Source of the DNA: Flammeovirgaceae bacterium
GTDB lineage: Bacteria; Bacteroidota; Bacteroidia; Cytophagales; Cyclobacteriaceae
Assembly: GCA_023251155.1 (NCBI GenBank)
Contig: JAHEZH010000036.1
Location: 1 to 44,381 of the forward strand
DNA: 44,381 nt
Direction of reading: 5' to 3'
Part shown: in pieces, positions 23,279 to 31,842 of the stretch
Numbering within the stretch: position 1 is the first letter of the stretch
Layout: the number at the start of each line of letters is the position of its first letter
The notes under the pieces: model-generated
Seen by the model: only the letters and a program-made list of their open reading frames with translations
The model's database searches: none
Told to the model about the DNA's origin: nothing
Translations under genes and position numbers: made by a program

Positions 23279-24400
23279 TTACACCACTTCGTTCACCACC
23301 GGTGTTTTCACCAGTACCCGGCCGATCAGAAAGCTAACGGCAATGGTGAGTGCTCCGGTAACCAAAAATTTGAAGCCGGGTGTGAGGGCTGTATTTCTCA
23401 TCAGTAATGCCGCGCTCACCAGTACCAAAGGGTGAATGATGTACACCGCATACGCACTTCTTGTCATGGCAGTAAGTAATGGTGTCTCGGTATTCCATTT
23501 GTACTTACCGATGCCCAGAAAAGTCATGATCAGCGATACCCCCAATGTTTGTTCCCACAGGCAGCTGATCAGCGAAGTAAAACTGAATCCTCCCTGAAAA
23601 TCGCTGAGCGGACGGTGTGTGATTTCTTTTACGGCAAACAGGAAAGGAAACCCCACCAGCACCAGCAGCAGTGCCACACGGAACCATTGAATGCCCTTCC
23701 GGTAGGTAATGTATTGCAGCCAGTTGTTTTCATAAGCCACAATGCCTATGATGAAGAGCGCTACGTATTGCGGGAAGTGCCCTAACTGAAATCCCAATGG
23801 TTGCAGTGTCCAGCCGACAGGGAAAATCAGGCGTACCAGGTAAGAGATCAGCCCCAATGCCAATGCAGAGAAAAAGAGCTGGCGGTTGGTTGGAAAAGGT
23901 ACCAGCACTGTGCCTTTTCGGACCGGTAATTTTTTATACGCCCAGTAGCCCAATGTAAACAGCAACAAGGCCGCAGTAAACCAAAGAACTCCAAAGTCCA
24001 CCCAGCGATCGCGGTGAAGGTAGTAATCCATAAAAGAATACGTAGCGCCTTCAGCGAAGTACAGCATCAGGTAAATGGTCACCGGAGCGATGACCAGGGA
24101 GTAAAAGATTAAAGGCAGGCCCAATCGTTTCAGCCGGTCGAGCAGGAACAGCCGCTCTCCTTTGCGTAACCAGGAGGAAGGAATAAAAAAGGAAGAAAGG
24201 AAAAAGAAGAACCCCATAAAGAAAGCCTGGTTGGTAGCGACAAACAAAGTGAATACCAGGCCGGTCAGGTAGCTGTCGTTTTTTTCGGTATAATACCATC
24301 CGCCCGGCCCGCCATAGGTAATGGCCGTGTGATGAAGAATAACCAGGAGGGTGAGATAAACACGGATGTGATCGATATAGGTGTTTCGTTCGCTGCGCAT
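23279..24400 (-). CDS. Acyltransferase 3 family integral membrane protein
   Basis: From the start at 24400 (MRSERNTYIDHIRVYLTLLVILHHTAI) the product is 373 residues. The opening phrase DHIRVYLTLLVILHHT is the acyltransferase-3 signature with the active-site histidine, and about ten membrane helices follow to the end. Such proteins O-acetylate or otherwise acylate sugars or lipids at the inner membrane. An ATG at 24439 would add 13 residues, but a TATATTTG box lies at 24426-24419, downstream of it, so 24400 is more likely. There is no carbohydrate gene beside it to suggest the substrate. Confidence 0.8.
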   Translation of the reverse strand: MRSERNTYIDHIRVYLTLLVILHHTAITYGGPGGWYYTEKNDSYLTGLVFTLFVATNQAFFMGFFFFLSSFFIPSSWLRKGERLFLLDRLKRLGLPLIFYSLVIAPVTIYLMLYFAEGATYSFMDYYLHRDRWVDFGVLWFTAALLLFTLGYWAYKKLPVRKGTVLVPFPTNRQLFFSALALGLISYLVRLIFPVGWTLQPLGFQLGHFPQYVALFIIGIVAYENNWLQYITYRKGIQWFRVALLLVLVGFPFLFAVKEITHRPLSDFQGGFSFTSLISCLWEQTLGVSLIMTFLGIGKYKWNTETPLLTAMTRSAYAVYIIHPLVLVSAALLMRNTALTPGFKFLVTGALTIAVSFLIGRVLVKTPVVNEVV

Positions 24401-24418
24401 CGTTGAAGGGGGACAGCT

Positions 24419-24426
24419 CAAATATA
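24419..24426 (-). promoter_or_regulatory. Candidate -7 box of the acyltransferase gene
   Basis: TATATTTG on the minus strand matches TAnnTTTG exactly, 18 nt before the chosen ATG. The matching -33 TTG is not at the expected distance (TGA is found there), so the assignment is tentative. Confidence 0.4.
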
Positions 24427-24530
24427 AACACAATTCCATCAGCCGTCATTTATTTCCTCATCTTTGGAAAATGGGTGATGATTGCATTTGACCACCGGTC
24501 ATTTACCTCGTATCATGTTCAGATAAAACG

Positions 24531-25112
24531 ATGCCCGACCTGATCACCTTCGAAGTTTTGCACGATGCCATGAGCGGTAGTAGTACGGCCGCATTTCGCA
24601 CGGTGGTGGAAGCGCATCAGGCATTTGCGTATGCAGTGGCTTACCGTTTTGTTCGCGATGAGGAAGAAGCAGAGGATATTGTCCAGGAGGCATTTGTACG
24701 CCTGTGGAAAAACCGGAAAAGCTATCGGCAGGAAGTGAAGCTGACGACCTGGCTCTATCGCATCATCGCCAATCGCTGTCTCGACTTTCTCAAATCCAGA
24801 CGTGGAAAGGAAAAACGAAGCAGTGAAGACCTCAGCCAAGGATATACGACAGCAGATCGCACCACTCCTGAAAAGGAATATGAACGGGAAGAACTGATGC
24901 GGGTCATTCTGGAAACAGCAGAGGAACTGACACCTAAACAAAAAGCAGTGTTTATTCTTCGCGACCTGGAAGGACTTGCTGTGGACGAAGTAACGGTTAT
25001 TTTGTCCATGAGTGCCGGCAATGTGAAGAGCAACCTGTTTCACGCACGGCAGAAAATGGCGGAGAAGTTAAAGGCCTTTTATCAGACAACCGATAAAACA
25101 TCAATAGCATGA
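24531..25112 (+). CDS. ECF-type RNA polymerase sigma factor
   Basis: A 193-residue sigma factor with only regions 2 and 4. Region 2 is visible as FAYAVAYRFVRDEEEAEDIVQEAFVRLWKN and TTWLYRIIANRCLDFLKSRR. A charged linker follows, then region 4 (ELTPKQKAVFILRDLEGLAVDEVTVILSMSAGNVKSNLFHARQKMAEKL), which reads the -35 element. The stop codon overlaps the start of the anti-sigma gene by 4 bp (ATGA), so the two are translationally coupled. A cognate promoter motif is not evident because only one possible target, its own upstream region, is in view. Confidence 0.92.
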   Translation: MPDLITFEVLHDAMSGSSTAAFRTVVEAHQAFAYAVAYRFVRDEEEAEDIVQEAFVRLWKNRKSYRQEVKLTTWLYRIIANRCLDFLKSRRGKEKRSSEDLSQGYTTADRTTPEKEYEREELMRVILETAEELTPKQKAVFILRDLEGLAVDEVTVILSMSAGNVKSNLFHARQKMAEKLKAFYQTTDKTSIA

Positions 25113-25651
25113 GTTGTAAAAAGCACGAAGAGTCAATTTACCTCTATGATGAGTTGACGCAGGATGAGCGGACATTCCTGAACCATCACCTGAAAGGCTG
25201 TGCCGCCTGTGCTGCATTATTTCAACGTATGCATGAGCTGCAAAGTGTGGTGAAAGACGTGGCGGAGCGGAAAGCAACGGCAAGAGATGGCCCCCTGCTC
25301 ACCCATAAAATCATGAGCGCATTACCGAAAGAAAAAGTAACGGTCTCTCCGGTGGTTGTTTTGATGAACAGCCTGTTCACACGATATGCGTTCGGAGCGG
25401 TTTCGCTGGTGCTGATTTTCTTTTTTGTGAACGAACAGCAACGAACGATTCCTCTTCCCGGTAAGGCCATTACTCAAACTAAAGACAAAGCCGGTGTTGC
25501 TCTGGATACCAACGCATTTATGAAAGCCCTGACACAAGAACAACCCGTTGCGAATTCACTCTACCTGTGTGTGAAAAGCAATCAGTGCGATTTTGAATGG
25601 GTAAAGATTTACAAACAGCGTAAACAAAAAAGAAATGATGAAAACATTTAG
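25109..25651 (+). CDS. Zinc-finger transmembrane anti-sigma factor
   Basis: A 180-residue protein. The N-terminal 40 residues form a ZAS-type anti-sigma domain with the HxxxCxxC motif (His27, Cys31, Cys34 in HLKGCAAC); Cys3 and His6 may supply a further ligand. One membrane segment lies at about residues 88-110 (FGAVSLVLIFFFV), with a small outer C-terminal part. It should hold the upstream sigma factor inactive at the membrane. Its 5' end overlaps the sigma gene by 4 bp and its 3' end overlaps the next gene by 17 bp, so the three form one tightly packed unit. Confidence 0.87.
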   Translation: MSCKKHEESIYLYDELTQDERTFLNHHLKGCAACAALFQRMHELQSVVKDVAERKATARDGPLLTHKIMSALPKEKVTVSPVVVLMNSLFTRYAFGAVSLVLIFFFVNEQQRTIPLPGKAITQTKDKAGVALDTNAFMKALTQEQPVANSLYLCVKSNQCDFEWVKIYKQRKQKRNDENI

Positions 25652-26672
25652 TTGGATAATAGTACTGATCGCATCCGGCCTGGCGCTCACTTCCTGTGAG
25701 CATGATGTCAGCATGGAAACTACGGTGCACGAAGACGGCAGCCTGGATAAAGTGATCCGCTTTCATGGCCTCGACTCGGTGAAAGCGATAATGAATTTGA
25801 AAGAAAGCAGTGGATGGAAACGCAACGTCATCCGGCATCGCCAGCCTGACTCTGCCCACGTTACTAAGACCACCTTGGAATGGACAAAGACCTTTGCTTC
25901 AGCCGAAGAAGCGAATAAAGAACTGGCCGCCACCAGCGATACGCTGTTTCGGGTATCCAGTACGTTCGTGAAAAAATTCAGATGGTTTTATACCTATATC
26001 CATTACGCAGATACTTATCATGCCATTAACCGGATGAAACTTTCCGTGGAGGATTATGTGACACCGGAGGACTATGCGTTCATTGATCGGCTTCCGGCTG
26101 AAGGGAAAACCATATCCCGGGCAGACAGCCTTTATTTGAGTGAGCTCAATAAGAAGTTATTTGATGTGTATGGGCTGAAAGCAGTTTTTGATGAATACTA
26201 CGCGCTTGATATCGAGCTAATCAAGAAGAATGAGGTGGATCGCAAATGGCTGGATACGCTGAGTAAATACAAAAACCATCTGTTTTTGGAAATGGGGCGC
26301 GGTAAGGAACCGGAAGAAGGTTTTGCCCTCCGGCTTTTGGACAGCCTGCATATTCCCTTACCGTACGAACAGCTGGTGAAACAGTATAAGGAAATGAGTA
26401 AACCCATTGAGAGTAAAACGAATTTCATTTCCACTGCCAATGAAGGCAAGTATGTCAATCGTATCGATATGCCGTGGGAGATCGTAGCGACCAATGCCGA
26501 TTCCATTGTAATGGGTAACGTAGCGCTATGGCATCCACCGGTAACAAAATTCCTCATCAAGGACTACACTATGTATGCGGAAGCGCGCAGGATGAACTAC
26601 TGGGCAGTGGCATTGTCGGCTGCTTTGATCGGATTGACGTTCTACTTATTTCTTCGCCAACGCAGCTCCTGA
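25635..26672 (+). CDS. Lipoprotein of unknown function with a C-terminal membrane anchor
   Basis: A 345-residue protein with a lipoprotein signal (lipobox ALTSC, Cys21 with the first Met; a start one codon later is equally possible). The mature part is mixed alpha/beta with no recognised domain. It contains a repeated DSL pattern (RADSLYLSELNKKLF, LRLLDSLHIPL), and MNYWAVALSAALIGLTFYLF near the end is a membrane helix followed by basic residues. It is the third gene of the sigma/anti-sigma operon and overlaps it by 17 bp, so it is probably either the sensed envelope component or the main product of the pathway. I do not know its function. Confidence 0.7.
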   Translation: MMKTFSWIIVLIASGLALTSCEHDVSMETTVHEDGSLDKVIRFHGLDSVKAIMNLKESSGWKRNVIRHRQPDSAHVTKTTLEWTKTFASAEEANKELAATSDTLFRVSSTFVKKFRWFYTYIHYADTYHAINRMKLSVEDYVTPEDYAFIDRLPAEGKTISRADSLYLSELNKKLFDVYGLKAVFDEYYALDIELIKKNEVDRKWLDTLSKYKNHLFLEMGRGKEPEEGFALRLLDSLHIPLPYEQLVKQYKEMSKPIESKTNFISTANEGKYVNRIDMPWEIVATNADSIVMGNVALWHPPVTKFLIKDYTMYAEARRMNYWAVALSAALIGLTFYLFLRQRSS

Positions 26673-26766
26673 ACGTGGTGAATTCCGTGTACCCTTGGTG
26701 GTTCTTCATGGTGAAAAACAGTATCTTGCCACGAAGACACTAAGGCACATATCCGTACTACTGCTC

Positions 26767-27294
26767 ATGTCACCGGCCATCACTTTACGCGAAGCTACTC
26801 CATCTGATTTTGAACGTATAGCCACCCTTCATACGCAAAGCTGGCGCTCGGCCTACAAAGGATTATTATCCGCAGGGTACCTGGAAAATAACCTGATTGC
26901 GGAGCGCACTACCTACTGGAAACACAAGCTGGCCTCCCTTTTACCGAAGGAGTTTGTGATTGTGGCTGAAAATGAAACGGGTGTTATTGGCTTTGCTGCC
27001 GTGATGGATACTCCACAGAAGAAGTACGATGCACTATTGGATAACCTTCATGTGCATCCCGACCTGAAAGGACAAGGAGTGGGGGGAAAGCTGATGAAAG
27101 AAGTGGCACTGCGATTAATCGATTCGGGAAGAACCAGTTTCTACCTGTGGGTACTGAAAGGAAATACGCCCGCAGAGTTATTCTATAAGGCAAAAGGTGC
27201 CCGCGTGGAAGATAGAGGAACAGGAATGTTTGGCGGTCAGGAGATAGAAGAAACGCGTTTCGTATGGGACGATCTGCGTGTGCTGATCAACTAG
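26767..27294 (+). CDS. GNAT-family N-acetyltransferase
   Basis: From ATG 26767 (MSPAITLREATPSDFERIATLH) the product is 175 residues. GNAT motifs are clear: EFVIVAENETGVIGFAAVMD (strands 3-4), NLHVHPDLKGQGVGGKLMKEV with the acetyl-CoA loop QGVGGK, and a C-terminal AELFYKAKGARVEDRG. An upstream ATG at 26695 would add a 24-residue tail without family support. The acceptor substrate is unknown. The gene ends in TAG, and the CTAG tetranucleotide at 27291-27294 is shared with the stop of the convergent gene. Confidence 0.85.
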   Translation: MSPAITLREATPSDFERIATLHTQSWRSAYKGLLSAGYLENNLIAERTTYWKHKLASLLPKEFVIVAENETGVIGFAAVMDTPQKKYDALLDNLHVHPDLKGQGVGGKLMKEVALRLIDSGRTSFYLWVLKGNTPAELFYKAKGARVEDRGTGMFGGQEIEETRFVWDDLRVLIN

Positions 27295-27950
27295 TCTTTA
27301 GCCATACGTACGATGTCCTTTACTTCCAGTAGATGCTGACCGTACTCTTTTCGTGAGGAGTTGATCATGGCAAGGCCCAGCTCCTTCAGCGTAGATACAC
27401 TTCCGGGAAAGGCCCAGCGCAGAAAAGGATACATCCAGGCGATGTACTTGTAAAACGTAATTGTATTCTTTAGCCCCGGAGTAGGATGCATGTAGCCGGG
27501 ACGAAACAGGTACACTTTCTTAAACGGCAATTTCTTCAGCTCGTTTTCGGTTTTGCCTTTTACCCGCGCCCACATGCCCTTTGTTTCTGTGCTGTCCGTA
27601 CCTGCCCCTGATACATAGCAGAAAGTCATGTCCGGATTGAGGGGAGCCAGCAGGCGGGCAAAACGAACAGTAATGTCGTAGGTAAGCCGGGTGTATTCCG
27701 GTTCTTTCATACCCACGGAGGAAACGCCCATACAGAAGTAACAGGCGTTGTAGCCGGCTAGCTGGGATCGGATAGGAGTGAAGTCAAAAAAGTCAGTATG
27801 AAGGATCTCTTTTAACTTAGGATGCGTGACCCCACCTGGTCTGCGATTAATTACCACAACACTTTCTACCTGCGGATGCAACAAACATTCGTGCAGTACA
27901 CCTTCACCAACCATACCGGTGGCGCCTGTGATCAGGGCGTTTATTTTCAT
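27291..27950 (-). CDS. NAD(P)-binding epimerase-like protein
   Basis: A 219-residue atypical short-chain dehydrogenase. MKINALITGATGMVGEGVL has the TGxxGxxG loop, and INRRPGG, DFFDFTPI, CYFCMGVSSVGM and CYVSGAGTDS follow in Rossmann order. The conserved SSVG/SGAG region resembles HTATIP2-like/YwnB-like proteins; the catalytic YxxxK of classical SDRs is not obvious. The reaction is unknown. It is 50 bp downstream of the phospholipase C gene on the same strand and may be cotranscribed with it. It ends in a stop that overlaps the GNAT stop by 4 bp. Confidence 0.7.
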   Translation of the reverse strand: MKINALITGATGMVGEGVLHECLLHPQVESVVVINRRPGGVTHPKLKEILHTDFFDFTPIRSQLAGYNACYFCMGVSSVGMKEPEYTRLTYDITVRFARLLAPLNPDMTFCYVSGAGTDSTETKGMWARVKGKTENELKKLPFKKVYLFRPGYMHPTPGLKNTITFYKYIAWMYPFLRWAFPGSVSTLKELGLAMINSSRKEYGQHLLEVKDIVRMAKD

Positions 27951-28000
27951 GAGGATCTTACTTGGCCATTCCGCAGCAAGGTAGTGGATTCATGAATCAG

Positions 28001-30493
28001 TTAAACAGCCTGGCCGATAATGGGATCACTCCATCCGTTTTTACCATTTTCAACCCGCCCTGCGTAGCGGTGGAAGAAGCCGGACTGGCCCGCCACCTGC
28101 ACCGTGAAATCGTACCATTGAAAACTTTTTTTCAGATCAATAATAACCGTGGTGCTGCTTCCTGCTTTTACTGATTTCTTCTGAACGGAATTCGTATATG
28201 CATTATCCGTGATCTCAACGTCATATGCCTGACTGCTTTTGTTGGTAATCCGTAATTCTATATTTCCGGTCCATTCCTTTTTTACTTGTTCGTATTGGCA
28301 CTGCACCTCCAGTACGGCACCCTTGATACCTCCCTTCCACTCGCGGAAGAATCCATTGGGTCCGTACAGACTAAAATGGAAGTGATCCTTGATCTCCCAT
28401 GAATCCATCAGTTGATCTCCGGCAGACACCGTGTATTGCCGTGGTGCATTTTGATCATGCGTATAAATCTGAAAGGGCGCACCGGCAGAACGGTCTCCAT
28501 GTATTTTTTTACCCGCGCCCATGGTAACCGAGAACATTTTTGTATCACTGTTCCATGCACCATCGGCATACAGTTCATAAGGCAACGCATGGGATAGGCG
28601 ATTTCCTTTTTCCTGCCTGGGAAGAACCGGAGAAGAGAGTGGACTGCGATTGGCGGATCGGATTTCATCGGCGGTCAATGCTTTGTAACCCAGCGGATCT
28701 TTTTTGAATTTCGCCTGATGAATGGATTCTATAAAATCCGTTTTGTCAACGGCCTCGGGTAACTCGGTCGTCTCTCCGTTGTACGGCTGGAATACTGAAG
28801 TAAGATCTCCACATACTGTTCGTCTCCAGGTGCTGATGTTGGTTTCTTCCACCTTCTTACCCGTCTTATGACTAAGGAATTTCTCCAGGAACTGCAGTAT
28901 GGAGGTATGATCGAACACCTGAGAGTTCACCGCACCACCGCGGCTCCATGGGGAAGCGATCACCAGCGGAACGCGGTAACCTAATCCAATAGCGCTTTCG
29001 CGCGAATGTGCTTCATCGTTGCGCGTCATGTCCTGCTTTTTGGTCACATGCTCTACGCGGGTGTCTATCCCTTTGGAGGTGGCTCCGCTGTTGGGCTGAT
29101 AAGGGCTTGGCGGAGCAAACGGAGGAAGGTGATCGAAATAACCATCGTTTTCATCATAGCACAGAATGAAAATGGTTTTCTTCCATACTTCCGGTTTCTT
29201 CGTCAGGATGTCCATCACCTCAGCTACGTACCAGGCACCATACCACGGTGCCCCCGGATGATCCGAAAAATTTTCAGGTGCCACCAGCCATGATACCATG
29301 GGAAGTTTACCTTCATTCACATCGGTTCTGAACTGATGCAATACATCTCCCTTGGGTACCTGGATTTCGCGCTCTTCATTACCTTCTTTATACCTGATCG
29401 TGGTGAGCCGGTGATAGTCCGGATCATTTACGTTGGTCGTGAATGCTCTTTCATGTAGCTTCTGTTCACGTGCCGTAAGCTTCTGGTAATTGGCCAGTGT
29501 GTATTTTTTCTGTTCTTCGATGCTTGTCTGCAACACACGACGGAGATACTCCAGTTCTCGTTTTGCTTTGGATGCTTCTCCGTCCGGTAATGAAGTCAGC
29601 TTGTTTTCTGTTGATGTGATCCGTTCGCGCAGCAACTGTATTTTGCGGGGAAGAAACGCAATGTAAGCCGGAAGAAACTGAACATGATATTGCGAGAACC
29701 ATTCGATCGGATTGTCGGTAAAGTTAGCCAGCCACGCATCTTCTTCTCCCTCAAAGCCTACACCGACACTCAGTTCGTTTTGATAGATTTTCCAGGGTAT
29801 ATTGTTTTCTTCCAGGCGCTCCGGGAAGGTGGTCCAGCTGGCAGGTACGTCATAATCCAGTTCTGAATTTCGTACCCGCGCGTACGAATTGCCGTGCTGT
29901 TCATCCCGAATCGTGCCTGTCCACAGGTAAAGACGATTGGGCGTTGTGCCGGTTAATGACGAACAAAAGTTCTGATCACAGATGGTAAATGCATCGGCTA
30001 GTGAGTAATAGAAGGGCAGGTCTTCACGGTTATAATATCCCAGTGTCAAAGGCATTTTTTGAAAATCCGGGTGTCCCGATTTTTTTGCTGTCAGCCATTG
30101 ATCATGCTTTCCTTTATTGCCGGCATCCACCTGGTCGGTCCAGCTGTGCGGAAGCGATCCCATCCACGTGGCCTTGGTATCTTTGATATTTAACCGGAAG
30201 GGAGCATAGGTTTCACCGCTTTCATTGGTTTGCAGCCATACCTTGTTTCCATTGGGAAGGTCGATGGCTCTGGGATCATTGAAGCCGCGCACTCCCCGCA
30301 GCGTACCATAGCAATGATCGAACGAGCGATTCTCCTGCATCAGAATAACCACGTGCTCGGCATCCAGGTAGGTAGTTCCTTTTTCAGGATGGATGGCAAA
30401 TGCTCTTTCGATAGCCGGAGGGAACATGCCTGCGGTAAGCCCGGCACCAGAGAGAAGGATGGATTTTTTAAGAAAGTCTCTTCGTGAATTCAT
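28001..30493 (-). CDS. plcC: Tat-exported phosphocholine-type phospholipase C
   Basis: An 830-residue phosphoesterase. The N terminus MNSRRDFLKKSILLSGAG is a twin-arginine signal, so the folded enzyme is exported. HVVILMQENRSFDHCYG is the metal-binding signature of the bacterial phospholipase C/acid phosphatase AcpA family. SSLTGTTPNRLYLWTGT holds the expected nucleophile, and CYDENDGYFDHLPP and VASPWSRGG match the rest of the catalytic domain (about 40-560). Two DUF756 beta modules follow (about 630-720 and 740-820), as in the phosphocholine-specific branch. It cleaves phosphatidylcholine or sphingomyelin headgroups; as the organism probably lacks such lipids, the substrate may be environmental. 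Confidence 0.87.
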   Translation of the reverse strand: MNSRRDFLKKSILLSGAGLTAGMFPPAIERAFAIHPEKGTTYLDAEHVVILMQENRSFDHCYGTLRGVRGFNDPRAIDLPNGNKVWLQTNESGETYAPFRLNIKDTKATWMGSLPHSWTDQVDAGNKGKHDQWLTAKKSGHPDFQKMPLTLGYYNREDLPFYYSLADAFTICDQNFCSSLTGTTPNRLYLWTGTIRDEQHGNSYARVRNSELDYDVPASWTTFPERLEENNIPWKIYQNELSVGVGFEGEEDAWLANFTDNPIEWFSQYHVQFLPAYIAFLPRKIQLLRERITSTENKLTSLPDGEASKAKRELEYLRRVLQTSIEEQKKYTLANYQKLTAREQKLHERAFTTNVNDPDYHRLTTIRYKEGNEEREIQVPKGDVLHQFRTDVNEGKLPMVSWLVAPENFSDHPGAPWYGAWYVAEVMDILTKKPEVWKKTIFILCYDENDGYFDHLPPFAPPSPYQPNSGATSKGIDTRVEHVTKKQDMTRNDEAHSRESAIGLGYRVPLVIASPWSRGGAVNSQVFDHTSILQFLEKFLSHKTGKKVEETNISTWRRTVCGDLTSVFQPYNGETTELPEAVDKTDFIESIHQAKFKKDPLGYKALTADEIRSANRSPLSSPVLPRQEKGNRLSHALPYELYADGAWNSDTKMFSVTMGAGKKIHGDRSAGAPFQIYTHDQNAPRQYTVSAGDQLMDSWEIKDHFHFSLYGPNGFFREWKGGIKGAVLEVQCQYEQVKKEWTGNIELRITNKSSQAYDVEITDNAYTNSVQKKSVKAGSSTTVIIDLKKSFQWYDFTVQVAGQSGFFHRYAGRVENGKNGWSDPIIGQAV

Positions 30494-30809
30494 GAAGTAA
30501 CAAAATAAGGAAAGCCTAAATGTAAGACTTTACCATACTCAAAATGAGCCGTACCGATTACTTAAAGAAATGATAATTTAGATGAAGTATTCTTCATGCA
30601 TCAGCCTGCCACTAGATCCCGAACGATATATGAGCCGACGATGAACCGATGTAATCACCTGCAGTGACAAGCGCTGAAGGATAACGTTCATTGTTCATGA
30701 GTGTAGAAAATTTACACACTTCCTACACGCTTTTCCACAGCAAAAAGCGGTTTTTTATCGATTTACCAAGGTTAATTTTCCAATTCTGAGCAGGAGTGAG
30801 TTTTGCATT
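30494..30809. other. 316-bp intergenic region between divergent plcC and the response-regulator gene
   Basis: No reading frame is convincing here. ATGAAG (30582-30587) and CTTCAT (30592-30597) form a perfect 6-bp inverted repeat with a 4-nt spacer. GTGTA (30701-30705) and TACAC (30713-30717) form another, followed by a third CTACAC at 30724. Either could be an operator. I found no clean -33/-7 promoter on either strand. Confidence 0.5.
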
Positions 30810-31235
30810 ATGCTGATGAAAAAAATGTTTAAGCGTATGTCAGACTCTCAATTTACATTGCTTGCCGTAGATGATGATCAGGAAGATCTGGAGATTTTTT
30901 GTGAGGCGATCCAGGAAATTAATCCTTCCATCACCTGCCTGGTTGCGTACAATGGAAGAGAAGCCATTTCACTACTGAGTAAGCTCACGGTACTTCCGAA
31001 GATTATTTTTCTGGATCATAATATGCCGCAGATGGATGGCAAGCAATGTCTTCATTATCTTAAGAAGGACGAACGCTATAAAACCATTCCGGTAGTAATT
31101 TATTCTACTTCCTTCTCACGGGAAGATATTGATTACTTCCTGGGTGCCGGTGCATTCATCCACCAGAAGCAAGTGAAGTATACGGATATTATGAAGAACC
31201 TGGCGATTACACTGCACAACATTGTTAAATCGTAG
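30810..31235 (+). CDS. Single-domain response regulator (CheY-like)
   Basis: A 141-residue receiver domain without an output domain. The acid pocket is Asp21-Asp22-Asp23 (LLAVDDDQED), the phosphoacceptor is Asp69 in FLDHNMPQMDG, the conserved Thr/Ser is in VVIYSTSF (about 97-102) and the conserved lysine is Lys120. The start could be at 30810, 30816 or, leaving only the core, 30837 (MSDSQF). Its partner kinase is not in the window, and there is no neighbouring two-component gene. It belongs to a family of stand-alone receivers common in Bacteroidota phosphorelays. Confidence 0.88.
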   Translation: MLMKKMFKRMSDSQFTLLAVDDDQEDLEIFCEAIQEINPSITCLVAYNGREAISLLSKLTVLPKIIFLDHNMPQMDGKQCLHYLKKDERYKTIPVVIYSTSFSREDIDYFLGAGAFIHQKQVKYTDIMKNLAITLHNIVKS

Positions 31236-31293
31236 TCATGCCCAGCACCAGAAGAAAAAACCATGGGGTAAATAAACACGTGGCTTCTTGCCG

Positions 31294-31587
31294 TTACTTT
31301 TTATTCAACAGATTTTTCAAATCCGGGTGGAACTGAGAAGTAAGGAATTCGGTGATAGTGAACGCTGCTACCTTGTGCCTGATAAACGGGTCTTCCATTA
31401 TAATTGCTTCCACTTCCTGTTTTGAATCGGCCAACGCCAGAATGATTCCACCGGTGCGAGGCACTTTTCTTCCGGAAGCAATAAATACATTTTTCTTGTA
31501 GTAGTTCTTCAGGTACGCCACATGTTCAGCCATGTGGCGATCCAGTTCTTCGAGACGGACAATGTAATGGAGCTGAATGATAAACAT
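31294..31587 (-). CDS. YciI-family protein
   Basis: From ATG 31587 (MFIIQLHYIVRLEELDRHMAEHVAYL) the product is 97 residues, the normal length of a YciI domain. A start at 31671 would add 28 residues that do not fit the family. The dimeric alpha/beta barrel family keeps the HMAEHVAYLKNYYKKNVFIASGR and GGIILALADSKQEVEAIIMEDPF pattern seen here, including a conserved His and Asp. The exact role of the family is unsettled. It is divergent from hmgA across 255 bp. Confidence 0.78.
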   Translation of the reverse strand: MFIIQLHYIVRLEELDRHMAEHVAYLKNYYKKNVFIASGRKVPRTGGIILALADSKQEVEAIIMEDPFIRHKVAAFTITEFLTSQFHPDLKNLLNKK

Positions 31588-31842
31588 AATGTAAGCGGTG
31601 ATGGTGGACAGGATAAAGCTAACCGGAGAGACACGAGTATTCCAATTTACGGTTTGCATTTTCGTATCCATGACAAAATAAAATTCTGAATGAGATCATT
31701 CCATCGCGCTAAAATTTGGTTGATAGCGCCCTGTCGGTTTTGACGTTTGGAATACCTCCGAAATAGGATAATGTGCTTTTTTATTATCATTAAATCGATT
31801 GCATTATTATCTTTACAACTGTTAGGTAACTGTATAAAGTCT

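Noticed and set aside
30796-30805. Promoter -7 box just before the response-regulator start
   Set aside because: GAGTTTTG misses the TA of the consensus and has no -33 TTG; it would also start transcription after the first ATG.
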